A stretch of DNA of 64,000 nucleotides from Kibdelosporangium sp. MJ126-NF4 (GTDB lineage Bacteria; Actinomycetota; Actinomycetes; Mycobacteriales; Pseudonocardiaceae). The translations under genes and the position numbers were made by a program. This document shows positions 35,784 to 45,119 of the stretch, one piece after another (within the stretch, counting starts at the first letter, position 1; every line of letters begins with the position of its first letter). The stretch lies in the NCBI RefSeq assembly GCF_000826545.1, contig NZ_CDME01000011.1, positions 1,266,001 through 1,330,000 of the forward strand. The letters are read 5' to 3'. Below the pieces are notes generated by a model, which ran no database searches, was not told where the DNA came from, and saw nothing but the letters and a program-made list of their open reading frames with translations.

Positions 35784-36995
35784 ATGCCGATCGCACCGAT
35801 TGCCTCGTACCCGATGCCAGGCGAGGACACCCTGCCGCGCAACCAGGTGGCGTGGCGCGCCGACGCGATCCGCGCGGTGCTGCTGCTACATGACCTCCAG
35901 GCGTACTTCCTGGCCCCCTACGACCGGGACGGCTCGCCGTTCACCGAGCTGATGGCCAACCTCGTCCGGATCCGCAAGACCGCGGACGAGCTCGGCATCC
36001 CGGTGGTCTACACGGCGCAGCCCGGTGGGATGACCGCGGCGCAACGCGGCCTGCTGATGGACTTCTGGGGCCCTGGAATGTCCACCGACGACAGTGACAG
36101 GCGGATTGTCGGCGAGTTGGCGCCCGCCGACGGCGACACCGTGCTGACCAAGTGGCGCTACAGCGCGTTCGCCCGCTCGGAACTCGCTGAGCTGATCACC
36201 AGGCAGGGCCGTGACCAGCTGATCGTGTGCGGGATCTACGCGCACGTCGGCTGCCTGATGACCGCCGTGGAGGCGTTCAGCGCCGACATCCAGCCCTTCT
36301 TCGTCGCCGACGCGGTCGCCGACTTCAGCGTCGACTACCACCGGCTCGCGCTCACCTACGCGGCCGAGCGGTGCGCGGTGGTGGCGACGACCGACCAGCT
36401 GCTGGCCATGTTGTCCGATGTGGATGACCGGAATGTGAGTGGTGCAAGCATGTCCTCAACGACTTCGGACGCCGTCGAGACCTTCGCCGTGCGGGTGAGT
36501 GTCCCGGTCGCGCTCGACCCGGCCGCGGTGTTCGCCTACGTCACCGACCTGCCGCGCAGCGGCGAGTGGAGCCCGGAATGTCTCGGCGGTGAATGGGTTT
36601 CCGGCGAGCCCGCGGCCGTCGGCTCGGTCTTCGCCGCGCGCAACCACCGGTCGCCGGACGTGGTCGCGTGGGCGCCGGTGGTCCGTGGCGAATGGTCGAC
36701 CCGCTGCCAGATCGTCGAGTCCGAGGCACCGAGGCGGTTCAGCTGGGCGATGCTCGACAGTGAGGGCAACGTCCAGGAAAGCGTGTGGACGTTCGAGGTC
36801 GAGGCGAGCGACGGCGGCAGCGTGCTCACTCACGCCTTCCGGATGGGCGCGCTGACCGAGGGCATGCGCGGCATCCTCGGTGGCCTCGATGAGGACGGCA
36901 AGCGGCGGTTCGTCGTGGACTGGGCACAGAAGCTGGAAGGCGACATGCGGCAGTCGATCGAACGTGTCCGCGCCGCCGTCGAGTTCACCTCCTGA
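35784..36995 (+). CDS. phzD: PhzD-type isochorismatase fused to an SRPBCC domain
   Basis: 403 residues in one uninterrupted frame. Residues 1-215 are a complete isochorismatase with Asp37 (LLLHDLQAYF), Lys123 (LTKWRYSAF) and the CGIYAHVGCLMTA loop, all as in PhzD; it would remove pyruvate from aminodeoxyisochorismate. Residues about 223-403 are an SRPBCC/Bet v1-like ligand-binding fold (VPVALDPAAVFAYVTDLPRSGEWSPE in parts; C-terminal helix with QKLEGDMRQSIERV). PhzD is normally about 207 residues, so the second domain is an addition. An internal ATG at 36450 could restart translation, but it has no good ribosome site and no stop precedes it. Confidence 0.88.
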   Translation: MPIAPIASYPMPGEDTLPRNQVAWRADAIRAVLLLHDLQAYFLAPYDRDGSPFTELMANLVRIRKTADELGIPVVYTAQPGGMTAAQRGLLMDFWGPGMSTDDSDRRIVGELAPADGDTVLTKWRYSAFARSELAELITRQGRDQLIVCGIYAHVGCLMTAVEAFSADIQPFFVADAVADFSVDYHRLALTYAAERCAVVATTDQLLAMLSDVDDRNVSGASMSSTTSDAVETFAVRVSVPVALDPAAVFAYVTDLPRSGEWSPECLGGEWVSGEPAAVGSVFAARNHRSPDVVAWAPVVRGEWSTRCQIVESEAPRRFSWAMLDSEGNVQESVWTFEVEASDGGSVLTHAFRMGALTEGMRGILGGLDEDGKRRFVVDWAQKLEGDMRQSIERVRAAVEFTS

Positions 36996-37016
36996 AGCGC
37001 GGAAAGGGAAGTCACC

Positions 37017-38603
37017 GTGATTCTGCAGCGAATCGGGAACAGAGGCCTGTTCCTCGGCGCTCTGTTCGACGACGCGGCCCGCCGCCACCCGTACCTGAAG
37101 ATCACCCTGGACCACGAGCTCGACGTCGCGCCGGAACTCGGCAATGAACTGACGGTGTACGCGTGCGCCAACCTCGTGGCCGAGCTGGCATCGGCGTTGC
37201 GCGAGCTGAACGTGCGCCCCGGCGACAAGGTCGCGATCTACAAACAGGACAGCTTCGACATCTTCCTGCTCGCCTGCGCGGTGTCCCGGATCGGCGCGGT
37301 CCCCGTCGCGCTCTCGCCCGCGTTGAAGGGCGAGATCGTCGACAAGCTGCTCGACCGCTGCGACTGGCCGTACCTGATCACCGACCAGAGCAAGCTCGCC
37401 GACGAACTACCGCCGCGGGTGCGCAAGCGCGCCAGGGGAGTGCTGCTGGTCTCCGGCAAGGCCGCCGGGGCCAAGCAGCTGAAACGGGACCACGAGGCGG
37501 TGCACTTCCCGTTCACGCGGCCGAAGCCCGGCCAGCCGATGCTGCTGACCCACACCTCGGGCACCACGGACGTACCGAAGCTGGCCGTGCACACCGCGCG
37601 GACACTGCGTGCGCGGTACCGGCCGCAGGCCGCGGGAGTGCGGTTGTTGGTGCGTGGCCGTGAGACCGTCGCCATGCACGTGTCCTTTGTGCACTCCAGG
37701 CTGGTCACGGCACTCGCCATCGCGTTGCGCCGTGGCTTCCCGATGGTGATCGTCCGTGACGCCGACCCCAAGCGGGTCGCGGACATCTTCGCCGACACCC
37801 GACCGGGCATCCTGGAAGCACACCCGAACACGTTCGTGCAGTGGGAGGAACTGGCCGACGACCCGCGCGCGCCGCTGGCCAACGTCAGGCTGCTGAGCAG
37901 CACGTTCGACGCGATCCACCCGCGGACAGTGCTCAAGATCCTCGGCGCGTCGAAGCGCCACCGTCCCGCGCACGTCCAGCTCTACGGCCAGAGCGAGATC
38001 GGGCCGACCGTGGGCCGGGCGACCTCGCTGCGCCGGGTCGCCTCCTCCGACGGGCGCTGCGTCGGGTTCCCGTTCCCCGGGATGACGGCAGTGCGCGTGG
38101 TCAGCCGCGACGGAAACCCGCCGTCGGCACAGAACCCCGGATACGTGGAGGTTCGTTCGGACGGCCGGGCGCTGACGTACTTCGGTGAGGACGAGCGCTA
38201 CCGGGGCCAGCTCGACAACGACTGGTGGCGGATGGGCGACGTCGGCCACCGGACGAAATGGGGCTGCCTGCACGTGTCCGACCGTGAGGTCGACGTGATC
38301 GACGGCTTCGGCAGCGCGCTGGAGGCCGAGGACGTGCTGATGTCCCGGCTCGACCAACTGCTCGAAGTAGTCGTCATCCCCGGCGGCGACGGCGCGCCGA
38401 CACCGGTCGTGGTGACCAGGGACGGTTCCCCGCTCGACGAGTCCCAGTGGCGGACAGCCACCGCGGACCTGCCGGGGATGTGCCCACCCGTGCAGCTGAC
38501 GCTGTCCGAACTGCCCAGAACCGCCACCGCGAAGGTGCAGCGGCTGGAACTGGCCCGAATTCTGCGGTCCGCGCAGGACACCGCCGAGCGAGGGGTGAAG
38601 TGA
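37017..38603 (+). CDS. Adenylate-forming enzyme 1 (ANL superfamily; candidate arylamine diazotase or aryl ligase)
   Basis: 528 residues, GTG start with AAGGGAA upstream. Core motifs: phosphate loop HTSGTTDVPK (Asp replaces the usual Gly), A5 motif YGQSEIGP, and a C-terminal Lys in RTATAKVQR. It shares with the protein at 50445-51998 an unusual EAHPNTFVQW stretch and overall alignment, so the two are paralogs. In cremeomycin-type pathways a protein of this superfamily (CreM) uses ATP and nitrite to diazotise an aminobenzoate; with creD/creE-like genes here, that is an attractive role. Activation of 3-hydroxyanthranilate as an acyl-adenylate is the alternative. Confidence 0.8.
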   Translation: MILQRIGNRGLFLGALFDDAARRHPYLKITLDHELDVAPELGNELTVYACANLVAELASALRELNVRPGDKVAIYKQDSFDIFLLACAVSRIGAVPVALSPALKGEIVDKLLDRCDWPYLITDQSKLADELPPRVRKRARGVLLVSGKAAGAKQLKRDHEAVHFPFTRPKPGQPMLLTHTSGTTDVPKLAVHTARTLRARYRPQAAGVRLLVRGRETVAMHVSFVHSRLVTALAIALRRGFPMVIVRDADPKRVADIFADTRPGILEAHPNTFVQWEELADDPRAPLANVRLLSSTFDAIHPRTVLKILGASKRHRPAHVQLYGQSEIGPTVGRATSLRRVASSDGRCVGFPFPGMTAVRVVSRDGNPPSAQNPGYVEVRSDGRALTYFGEDERYRGQLDNDWWRMGDVGHRTKWGCLHVSDREVDVIDGFGSALEAEDVLMSRLDQLLEVVVIPGGDGAPTPVVVTRDGSPLDESQWRTATADLPGMCPPVQLTLSELPRTATAKVQRLELARILRSAQDTAERGVK

Positions 38604-38604
38604 C

Positions 38605-40284
38605 GTGTCGCGAGACAGGACTGCCGACCACGCACAGCTGACCGGCTGGCTGGACGACCCGGTGGACGACCGTGGCGTGCGGTTCCGCCAGGACGACGGG
38701 TCGTGGTCGCGGCTGACCTACCGGGAACTGGCCGACCGTGTGCTGCGAGCCGGTGCCGCGCTGGCCGACGCGGGCGTGCGCCAGGGTGACGTGGTGCCGC
38801 TGGTGCTGCCCACCGGCGAGGACTTCGTGTCGCAGTTCTTCGGGCTGCTCGCCATCGGCGCGACACCGTCCGTGCTGCCGTTGCCGCAGGCCATCCGCGG
38901 CGGCGAGGGGTACACGAACCAGCTGCGGGCGATCGCCGGGCGGATCGTGCCGAAGCACATCATCGTCGACCCGCGCTACGCCGGGGTCATTCGGGAAAGC
39001 AGCGAGGAGCTGAGGACCGGCGCGCTGCTGCTGGCGCCCGTGCACGCGGACCGCGCGGACGAGGCGCCACGCGCCCACGGCGAGCTCGCGGTGCTGCAGT
39101 TCACCTCCGGATCCCGTGGCACGCCACGGGGACTGCGTATCACCGTGGCCAACCTGGCGGCGAACCTGCGGATGATCTCCGGCTGGATGGCCAACGCCGA
39201 CTACGGCGCCGTCACGTGGCTGCCGCTGTACCACGACATGGGGCTGGTCGGCGGCCTGCTCGGCGGTCTGACCAGCCAGCTCGAGCACGCGCTGATGCGT
39301 CCCGAGCAGTTCGTCCGGGACACCACGGGTTGGCTCACCGAGTACGGCCACACGCCGTACCAGAGCATGTGCATGCCCAACTTCGGGTTCGAACGGGTGC
39401 TGGCGCGCACGAAGCCGGAACACCTGGAGGGCATGGACTTCTCGCACGTGCGCTCGGTGATCAGCGGTGCCGAGCGGATCGACCCCGCTGTGCTGTCGCG
39501 GTTCGTGCGTCTGCTGGAGCCGTACGGGTTCGAGGCGAACGCCCTGATGCCCGCCTACGGCCTGGCCGAGGGAACCCTCGCGGTGACCGGGATCGGCCGC
39601 CACGAGGTACCGCGCCTGGTCAAGGTGAGCGGGATCGAGCGCAGGCTCGGCGAGAAGCTCGACATACGCGAAGTCACCGAGCTGACCGCCGACCCCGTCG
39701 ACGAACCGTGGCTGTGGCAGGTCAGCTGCGGACGCGCACTGGAGGACACACGCGTCGACATCCTGGACGAGGAACTCACACCGCAGCCGGAGGGCGTGCT
39801 CGGCGAGATCCACGTCGAGGGCCCGGCGGTGGCGGACGGGTACCTCGACCCGACTCCGGATGATCAGGCCAAGCTCAGCGGCGGCAAGCTGTTCACCGGT
39901 GACGCCGGATTCATGCTCGACGGCGAGCTCTACGTGGTCGGGCGGCTCGGCGACAGCGTGAAGATCAACGGGCAGAGCGTGTTCGTCGAGGACATCGAGC
40001 TGGAACTGGCCGCGGGCGACACGATCTCGCGGCAGCACGCGACGGTCGTCGCCGGGATGGCCGGTTCGGTGCCCACCGTGCTGATCGTCTCCGAACGGCC
40101 ATTGGGCGACAAGCTCGACGCGGCACTGGCGATCGTCCGGTCGTTCGCCGGTGACGCCGCGAACGCCGAGGTCCTGCACGTCAGGAGCGGCACGATCCCG
40201 AGGACGTCCAGCCGCAAGCCGCGCCGCCGCGCGCTCTGGCTGTCCTATGTGGCCGGTGAGTTGAAGGAGCGGGTGAAAGCATGA
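38605..40284 (+). CDS. FAAL-like acyl-AMP ligase
   Basis: 559 residues, GTG start 1 bp after the previous stop. Motifs typical of fatty acyl-AMP ligases: QFTSGSRGTPRG phosphate loop, WLPLYHDMGLVGGLL, and YGLAEGTLAVT. Unlike acyl-CoA ligases, FAALs pass the acyl group to an ACP, and a free ACP gene lies in the same operon. The C-terminal segment has PRTSSRKPRRRALW, close to the FAAL end. It probably primes an acyl or aryl acid on that ACP. Followed by the acyl-CoA dehydrogenase, overlapping by 4 bp. Confidence 0.87.
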   Translation: MSRDRTADHAQLTGWLDDPVDDRGVRFRQDDGSWSRLTYRELADRVLRAGAALADAGVRQGDVVPLVLPTGEDFVSQFFGLLAIGATPSVLPLPQAIRGGEGYTNQLRAIAGRIVPKHIIVDPRYAGVIRESSEELRTGALLLAPVHADRADEAPRAHGELAVLQFTSGSRGTPRGLRITVANLAANLRMISGWMANADYGAVTWLPLYHDMGLVGGLLGGLTSQLEHALMRPEQFVRDTTGWLTEYGHTPYQSMCMPNFGFERVLARTKPEHLEGMDFSHVRSVISGAERIDPAVLSRFVRLLEPYGFEANALMPAYGLAEGTLAVTGIGRHEVPRLVKVSGIERRLGEKLDIREVTELTADPVDEPWLWQVSCGRALEDTRVDILDEELTPQPEGVLGEIHVEGPAVADGYLDPTPDDQAKLSGGKLFTGDAGFMLDGELYVVGRLGDSVKINGQSVFVEDIELELAAGDTISRQHATVVAGMAGSVPTVLIVSERPLGDKLDAALAIVRSFAGDAANAEVLHVRSGTIPRTSSRKPRRRALWLSYVAGELKERVKA

Positions 40285-41489
40285 CAGCGCACGTGACACA
40301 GCCGCGCCCGCTGTTCGCCGACGGGCCGTTCGGTGACCGCGTCGAGGAGTACCGCAAACGCGTGGCGGGCCTGCTGCGGCAAGTGTTCGAGCCGAAGGCG
40401 GAGCAGGCCGAGGCCGAGGGCCTGTTCCCCCGGGTCGCGTTGACCGAACTGGGCGAGACCGGGCTCTTCCGCGAGCGCTGGGCTCCGGAGCCGTACGGCG
40501 ACACGGGCCAGGGCGTGATCATTGCCGAGGAGAGCGGCCGTCTCGGGCTGGCCAGCCTGTCGGTCGGGCTGAGCCTGCACTGCGAGACCGTGATCTCGGT
40601 GCTGATGCGCTACAGCGCGGACTCGTCGCTGCTCCAGGAGTACCTGGCTGGCACGCTGGACGGCCTGCTCGTCGGCTGCCTGGGCGCCTCGGAACCGACC
40701 GGTGGCAGTGACCTCAACGGCGTGCGCACCACCGCGCGCAAGGTGCCGGGCGGCTGGCACGTGGTGGGGGAGAAGAAGTACCTCTCGCTCGGGCTTGTCT
40801 GCGACTTCGCGCTGCTGCTCTGCCGTCTCGACGAGGGCAAGGGCCCGGTCGCGGGCAGGCTCGGCCTGTTCGCCGTGCCCCGCACGGGACTGACTCCGCG
40901 CAAGCGGCTGAACAAGGTCGGCACGTCCGCTTTGGACACCACCTGGATGCTGGTCGACGCCGAGGTACCCGCCGAGGCCCTGGTCGGCCGGGCCGGTGGC
41001 GGTTTGCTCGCGGCCTCGTACGGTCTCAACCACGAGCGGTTGTCCATCGCCGGGCAGACGGTCGGCGGTGCCGCACGGGCGATCGCGCTGACCACCGCGC
41101 ACCTGCACCGCCGTGAGCAGTTCGGCAAGCCGCTGATGGAACACCAGGCGCTGCGGCTGCGGCTGGCCGAGCTGTCCTCGCGGCTGGTGGCGTTGCGCTT
41201 CGCCGTGTACACGGCCGCGCAGGGACTGGCTGTGCCCGGTGCCTGCGGGACGAGGGAGATCGCTGCGCTGAAGGTGACGGCCGCACGCTTCGCCGAAGAG
41301 GTGATGAGCGAGTGCATGCACATGTTCGGCGGCCCCGGCTACCTGGACGAGACGCCACTGTCACGGATGTGGCGTGACTCGCGGCTGGCCCGCCTCGGCG
41401 GCGGCAGCGACGAGATGATGTGGGAGCTGGTGGCCAGCGGGCTGGTGCCGGACTTCGCCGCGTACGACGAAAGCGTCGATGTCGGATGA
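40281..41489 (+). CDS. Acyl-CoA dehydrogenase family protein
   Basis: 402 residues, ATG overlapping the FAAL stop. Family stretches: GCLGASEPTGGSDLNGVRTTA in parts, HERLSIAGQTVGGAARAIAL, HRREQFGKPLMEHQALRLRLAEL in parts, and ECMHMFGGPGYLDETP. Near the C terminus GGGSDEMMWELVA replaces the usual EGTxEI region. FAD-dependent alpha,beta-desaturation of an acyl chain is the family reaction; an ACP-bound substrate is inferred from the flanking FAAL and the operon's ACP. Confidence 0.85.
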   Translation: MTAHVTQPRPLFADGPFGDRVEEYRKRVAGLLRQVFEPKAEQAEAEGLFPRVALTELGETGLFRERWAPEPYGDTGQGVIIAEESGRLGLASLSVGLSLHCETVISVLMRYSADSSLLQEYLAGTLDGLLVGCLGASEPTGGSDLNGVRTTARKVPGGWHVVGEKKYLSLGLVCDFALLLCRLDEGKGPVAGRLGLFAVPRTGLTPRKRLNKVGTSALDTTWMLVDAEVPAEALVGRAGGGLLAASYGLNHERLSIAGQTVGGAARAIALTTAHLHRREQFGKPLMEHQALRLRLAELSSRLVALRFAVYTAAQGLAVPGACGTREIAALKVTAARFAEEVMSECMHMFGGPGYLDETPLSRMWRDSRLARLGGGSDEMMWELVASGLVPDFAAYDESVDVG

Positions 41490-42604
41490 AACTGCTGCTG
41501 ACCGGCGTGACCGGGCAACTCGGCACGGCGATAGCCGAGCTGGCACCGGAGCGCGGAGTGCAGGTGGTGCCGCTGGTGCGCCGGGCACGCTCGGGCAAGG
41601 TCCCGTTCGCCCGCGTGTTCCCGTCGCTCGCCGACGCCGCCGTCACCGGGGACATCCGCGACCCGTTGCTCGGTCTGTCCGAAAAGGACATAGACGAGCT
41701 CGCGCGGAGCGTCGACGTCGTGGTCAACCTGGCCGGTGACACCAACTGGGCGGGCTTCGGCCGCGACCTGTACGCGGCCAACGTGCTGGGCGCGCGCAAC
41801 GGCTTCGAACTGGCGCGAGAGCTGCAGAAGCGGTCCGGGCGCCGGATTCTCTACACGTACGCCTCGTCGATCTTCGTCGCGGGCGGCGCGCTCGGCCGGA
41901 TCGCCGAGGGCCCACTCAGCCCCGACCGACACCGGACCGCGTACGAGCACAGCAAATGGCTCGCCGAGCGTGAGTTGGAGCTGCTGCACAAGCCAGGCGA
42001 GCCGGACGTCCTGATCGCCCGCGTGGCCGCGCTGCTCGGCGATTCGCACACCGGCAAGACGCTCAAGCGCAACTCGCTGTACCTGCTGGCCGAACGGTGG
42101 GACGACCTGCCAGGGCGGATGCTGCCGGTGATGCGGGGCGCCCGCGTCGACGTGCTGCCCCGCGATGTCGCCGCAGGGATCCTGCTGGACGCCGTGGCTG
42201 GGATGGTGCGAGCGGGCCCGCGTGCCGAGCCGGTGTTCACGCACATCTGCGCCGGGGACGAAGCGCCGTCGCTGCGTGGCCTGCTGGAGACCGCACGCGC
42301 GTTGTCCCCGGTGAAGTTCGGCAAGTGGGTGCGGATCGTGCCCGCGAGCGCCGAGAAGATCCTGTGGCTGTCGGCCAACGCGGAACGGTTCCTGCCGATG
42401 AGCCCGGCCTGGCGCAACAGCATGATCGGCCTGCGCTACATCGGGCTTGACCGGGTGATGGAACGCGGCCGTCTCGCTCAGCTGACGGACGGGCCGCTGC
42501 CCGCGCCCGGCACCGAACTGCTCGCCCGGCTGCTGTTCGACCTGCCTGCCAGTGTGCGACCGACGGCGCCATCGGACCGTGGATTGTCGAGGTTCCAGGC
42601 ATGA
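41486..42604 (+). CDS. Extended SDR resembling thioester/fatty-acyl reductases
   Basis: 372 residues, ATG overlapping the previous stop. N-terminal TGVTGQLG cofactor loop, VVNLAGDTNW, and the active-site YEHSKWLAERELELL stretch. The layout resembles the NAD_binding_4 group that reduces carrier-bound thioesters, although an epimerase role is possible. In this operon it could reduce the ACP-bound acyl group to an aldehyde or alcohol. Followed by another extended SDR gene overlapping by 4 bp. Confidence 0.75.
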   Translation: MKLLLTGVTGQLGTAIAELAPERGVQVVPLVRRARSGKVPFARVFPSLADAAVTGDIRDPLLGLSEKDIDELARSVDVVVNLAGDTNWAGFGRDLYAANVLGARNGFELARELQKRSGRRILYTYASSIFVAGGALGRIAEGPLSPDRHRTAYEHSKWLAERELELLHKPGEPDVLIARVAALLGDSHTGKTLKRNSLYLLAERWDDLPGRMLPVMRGARVDVLPRDVAAGILLDAVAGMVRAGPRAEPVFTHICAGDEAPSLRGLLETARALSPVKFGKWVRIVPASAEKILWLSANAERFLPMSPAWRNSMIGLRYIGLDRVMERGRLAQLTDGPLPAPGTELLARLLFDLPASVRPTAPSDRGLSRFQA

Positions 42605-43599
42605 CGGTGCTGATTCTCGGAGGTTCCGGCTACCTGGGGGCCGCTGTCGCCCAGGCTTGTGACGGCGCTGGTGCCCAGGTCCGCGTGCTGTCCCGCAGCG
42701 GCAACGCCTGGGTGGGCGAGGGCGTGCGCGGCGACGTCCGGATGCCCCGGCTCGGCCTGTCGGCCGACGCACTGGCCAGGATCCAGGACACGACACACGT
42801 CGTGCTCACCTTCGGGTCGGTGTCGTGGACATCCGGGCCGGGCGAGGCATTGGAGACACACAGTGCCGGAACCAAGTCCGCGCTGGAGTTCCTGCGCCGA
42901 TTGCCCCACCTCGAACAGGCCGTGCATATCTCGTCCCTGCTGGCGCTCGGCCGCTCGGAGGGCCGCGTGACCAACCGTGAGCTCTACACCGGACAGAAGT
43001 TCCGCAACTGGTACGAGTACGGCAAGTACTGCGCCGAACGACATGTGCGTGACACACTGGACCTGCCGGTCGGCATCGTCCGGTTCGGACCGGTCCTCGG
43101 CCCGGACCCGCGCGGCGGACGGCCGGACACCTCACACGGCCTGCCCGCCGTCTTCCCGCACCTGCTCGCCGGGTATCCGGTGCACCTGACCGGCCGCGGC
43201 GACTTCCCGTCGTGGGTCACGGACGTGTACTCGGCGGCCGAGGTCGTGCTCAAGGCGCTGGGTTTGTCGAAGCCTGCGACGCCGATCGGCCGGGACACCT
43301 GGTCGTGGTTCGACCCGGCCAAGCCGACACTGCGGCACGTTTTCGAGGAGGTCTGCCGCCCGTGGGGGAGGTTCCCGAAGATCCTCGAGGCCAAGCCGCT
43401 CAACCGGATCGTGAAGGCCTTCGGTGAACGGATGGGCACGCCCGCCGAACTCGCCGAGTACACCGACCCGTGGTTCCGGCTGGATCCGGCGATCCTGGAG
43501 GACATCCCCCGGCCGTGGCCGATTCCGGAACCCGACTACCTGGCCGCGACCGGCCAGGCGATGCTGGGTGTGCGAGCCGGGCGGGGGATCGGCGGATGA
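42601..43599 (+). CDS. Extended SDR / NAD-dependent epimerase-like protein
   Basis: 332 residues with GGSGYLG cofactor loop, TFGSVSW, and the catalytic YEYGKYCAERH motif. The second half has the substrate region GRGDFPSWVTDVYSAAEVVLKAL in parts. Substrate unknown: reduction or oxidation of a hydroxyl/keto group on a sugar, steroid-like or acyl substrate is possible. Start and stop both overlap neighbours by 4 bp, so it is tightly co-translated. Confidence 0.78.
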   Translation: MTVLILGGSGYLGAAVAQACDGAGAQVRVLSRSGNAWVGEGVRGDVRMPRLGLSADALARIQDTTHVVLTFGSVSWTSGPGEALETHSAGTKSALEFLRRLPHLEQAVHISSLLALGRSEGRVTNRELYTGQKFRNWYEYGKYCAERHVRDTLDLPVGIVRFGPVLGPDPRGGRPDTSHGLPAVFPHLLAGYPVHLTGRGDFPSWVTDVYSAAEVVLKALGLSKPATPIGRDTWSWFDPAKPTLRHVFEEVCRPWGRFPKILEAKPLNRIVKAFGERMGTPAELAEYTDPWFRLDPAILEDIPRPWPIPEPDYLAATGQAMLGVRAGRGIGG

Positions 43600-45119
43600 C
43601 CGAGCTGGCACAGAACGGACAAACACTGTCAGTGGACACCGACGCGCACCCGTACTTCCGCGTCTACTCCGCCGGTAACTTCGGGGAGGTCGCGCCGGAG
43701 CGGCTCTCGCCGATGTCGTGGTCGCTGGTGGGGGACCCGATGGAACGCGGAACCCGCGCGCTGGCCCAGCGCCTGTGGGGACGGCCTGCGTGGGCGGAAG
43801 GCGCGCACTACGTCTTCGTCGGCTACTTCGGCTGCCGCCCGTACCACAACCTGGCCGCCTACTCGCACCTGTCGCGGTCGATCCCCGGCCTGTCGGCCAG
43901 TGACGTGACCGACGCCTACTTCGAGGGCATCGACGCACCGCCGGAGATCACCGCGCTGCGGCCTAGCCGGGCACGGCAGCTTGCCGGTGCCACCATGCTG
44001 CTCAACGAGCTGCGGCAGATCGGCCCGCGTCTGCGGGAACTGGAGGAGAAGGTCGCCGAGCTGGAGTGGAGGCTGCGCGCGGCGACCACCAACAACAGCC
44101 AGATCGCGCTGTTCGGCGTGCTGAAGAACGCGATGCCCGTGCTCAAGGACGCCTGGCAGTTGCACATCCTCACGACGTCCGGCTGTGTCCCGATGCGCGT
44201 GGCGCAGCGCCGTGCCTACAACAAGCTCGTGCGGCACGGTGACGAGGTAGCCGATTGGCTGACGCGGCCGAGGGAACTGGTGTGGGACAGGTTGCACACC
44301 GCCGCGTCCACCATGGACCCGTTCGGCCCCGGCGACTTCCTGGACTCGTCGTTCTACGAGGTGGCCGACAGCTCGGACCCGTGGCAGGACTACGCCGTGC
44401 GGCACAAGCGGGTCGCGCCCAAGGTCAACGAGAACATCGTGTCCCTTGTGGATCCGGCCGAGGCGGTGGCGGGCATGCTCTCGCCGTGGCGCAGGCGTAC
44501 GGTTCAGGCACTGGCGGTGGCTGTCGGCGAGGTGATGGCGGGCCGGGAGCACTCGAAATCACTGGCCATGCGGACGTTGCACGTCTACCGCAGGCTGCTG
44601 CCCGCCCTGGCGGACTCGCTCGGCGCCGGTGCCGAGCTGTGGCCGTACCTCACGATCAGTGAGTTCGAGGAACTGGCCACCAAGCCCGGTCTGGTGCACC
44701 GAGCCCTGCCCCGTGTCGAGGCGTGCCGTCAGGCGTTGACGGTTCCCATGCCCGAACACCTGGACCTGACGCGTGACGACGGCGAGTTCCGGCCGTGGCA
44801 GAGGCGGACCGTACAGGCACAGCGTGGTGTCGCACCCGGGATCGGTGTCGGCGCGGCGATGACACCGGACGGTGACCTGCCCGACGAGCCCGTGATCATC
44901 GTCTGCAGCTCGGCGGACGCGGACATCGCCCCGCTGCTGCCGTTCGCCGCGGGCGTGCTCAGCGAGCGCGGCAGCGAACTGTCCCACATCGCGATTCTGG
45001 CCAGGGAGTACGGAGTTCCCTGCGTCGTCGGGTATCCCGGCGCGGCGGCACTGCCCCAGGGCACGGCCGTGTCCATCAACGGCAGCACTGGAGAGGTGAC
45101 CATCCTTGAGCACTCCTAA
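43596..45119 (+). CDS. PEP-utilising mobile-domain protein lacking an ATP-grasp domain (phosphotransferase part A)
   Basis: 507 residues from ATG 43596, overlapping the previous stop. Residues 1-400 are mostly helical with a coiled-coil-like stretch (LRELEEKVAELEWRL near 150) and match nothing I can name firmly. The last ~75 residues form a swivelling phosphohistidine domain with His464 in SELSHIAILAREYGVPCVVG (two parts). PEP synthase, PPDK and rifampin phosphotransferase carry an ATP-grasp domain in the same chain; this one does not, whereas the protein at 45990-47036 has it. They may work as a pair. The acceptor is unknown. Confidence 0.72.
   Translation: MTELAQNGQTLSVDTDAHPYFRVYSAGNFGEVAPERLSPMSWSLVGDPMERGTRALAQRLWGRPAWAEGAHYVFVGYFGCRPYHNLAAYSHLSRSIPGLSASDVTDAYFEGIDAPPEITALRPSRARQLAGATMLLNELRQIGPRLRELEEKVAELEWRLRAATTNNSQIALFGVLKNAMPVLKDAWQLHILTTSGCVPMRVAQRRAYNKLVRHGDEVADWLTRPRELVWDRLHTAASTMDPFGPGDFLDSSFYEVADSSDPWQDYAVRHKRVAPKVNENIVSLVDPAEAVAGMLSPWRRRTVQALAVAVGEVMAGREHSKSLAMRTLHVYRRLLPALADSLGAGAELWPYLTISEFEELATKPGLVHRALPRVEACRQALTVPMPEHLDLTRDDGEFRPWQRRTVQAQRGVAPGIGVGAAMTPDGDLPDEPVIIVCSSADADIAPLLPFAAGVLSERGSELSHIAILAREYGVPCVVGYPGAAALPQGTAVSINGSTGEVTILEHS

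Noticed and set aside
33034..36995. Phenazine biosynthesis cluster
   Set aside because: PhzE and PhzD types are present, but no PhzF, PhzA/B or PhzG is found in the operon; an EntA-like dehydrogenase takes the dihydro product instead.
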